From assembly GCA_018903185.1 (NCBI GenBank), contig JAHIQV010000531.1, positions 1-6,251 of the forward strand: a DNA stretch of 6,251 nt. Direction: 5' to 3'. The position numbers and the translations under genes are program-made. The notes below the pieces were generated by a model, which ran no database searches, was not told the DNA's origin, and saw only the letters and a list, made by a program, of their open reading frames with translations. The DNA comes from Gammaproteobacteria bacterium. GTDB taxonomy: Bacteria > Pseudomonadota > Gammaproteobacteria > Burkholderiales > Burkholderiaceae_C. Shown one piece after another: positions 6,140 through 6,251 of the stretch; within the stretch, counting starts at the first letter, position 1, and every line of letters starts with the position of its first letter.

Positions 6140-6169
6140 ACACCCCCCACCTCAACAGGCGGGGGGTGT
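6140..6169. repeat. Strong G/C hairpin in the divergent ispD region
   Basis: ACACCCCCC at 6140-6148 pairs with GGGGGGTGT at 6161-6169. Inside, past one A-C mismatch, CCT (6150-6152) pairs with AGG (6157-6159), leaving a CAAC loop. A short TTT follows on the plus strand (6169-6171), so it could act as a weak plus-strand terminator or leader structure, though no gene upstream on that strand needs one. The G arm also looks like a ribosome binding site for an in-frame ATG at 6175. Confidence 0.6.
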
Positions 6170-6231
6170 TTGTCATGGGATCTGCAGGACCCGAGGTCTT
6201 GCACCCCGCACCGCGCGAGCCACCAACGCCC

Positions 6232-6251
6232 ATGGAACTGCCCAAACTCAC
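6232..6251 (+). CDS. mfd: Start of a plus-strand gene, probably mfd (transcription-repair coupling factor)
   Basis: Only six full codons (MELPKL) are visible before the right edge. This N-terminus and the position facing ispD-ispF fit mfd as arranged in Burkholderiales; Mfd removes stalled RNA polymerase at DNA lesions and recruits the excision repair machinery. The evidence is recall of gene order plus a few residues, so it is weak. There is no clear Shine-Dalgarno before this ATG. An in-frame ATG at 6175, 19 codons upstream with no stop between, has a G-run eight bases before it and is an alternative start. Confidence 0.42.

Noticed and set aside
6109..6231. A standard intrinsic terminator at the G/C hairpin
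   Set aside because: The T run after the stem is only three bases, and neither adjacent gene ends here; both start here. It is listed as a hairpin repeat instead.

Overview
The window is GC-rich chromosomal DNA. Its gene content and order, with an OmpR/EnvZ pair close to Bordetella RisA/RisS and an ispD-ispF pair facing what is probably mfd, suggest a beta-proteobacterium of the order Burkholderiales, most likely Comamonadaceae. That placement is inferred from protein character and gene order, not from a database search. I see no mobile element, CRISPR array, tRNA or rRNA, and no sign of recent transfer. Most of the window is housekeeping genes.

Layout, left to right. (1) An alpha/beta hydrolase on the minus strand, cut off by the left edge, is divergent from a complete D-3-hydroxybutyrate dehydrogenase gene (bdhA, plus strand). 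(2) A bidirectional intrinsic terminator separates bdhA from a convergent two-gene unit on the minus strand: a 96-residue secreted protein of unknown function, then a secreted SIMPL-domain protein. (3) About 170 bases of divergent control DNA carry three GTAAC/GTTAC elements. From there ompR and envZ run rightwards, overlapping by one base. (4) envZ converges on the ispD-ispF operon (minus strand, 4-base ATGA overlap), which encodes two steps of the MEP isoprenoid pathway. (5) A 123-base divergent region follows, with a palindromic -10-like element and a strong G/C hairpin. The last 20 bases hold the first codons of a plus-strand gene that is probably mfd.

How the genes fit together. BdhA interconverts 3-hydroxybutyrate and acetoacetate, in keeping with polyhydroxybutyrate turnover. 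The divergent hydrolase may act on a related ester, but that is only a guess from position. OmpR/EnvZ is an envelope two-component system, and both genes of the facing operon encode predicted exported proteins, so a common envelope-stress role or OmpR control is a reasonable hypothesis. IspD and IspF catalyse the first and third steps after MEP, and their coupled translation fits a shared pathway.

I did not find a convincing undescribed system. The best leads are the OmpR-like sites between ompR and the small secreted-protein operon, the unknown small protein itself, and the hairpins around the ispD and putative mfd starts.
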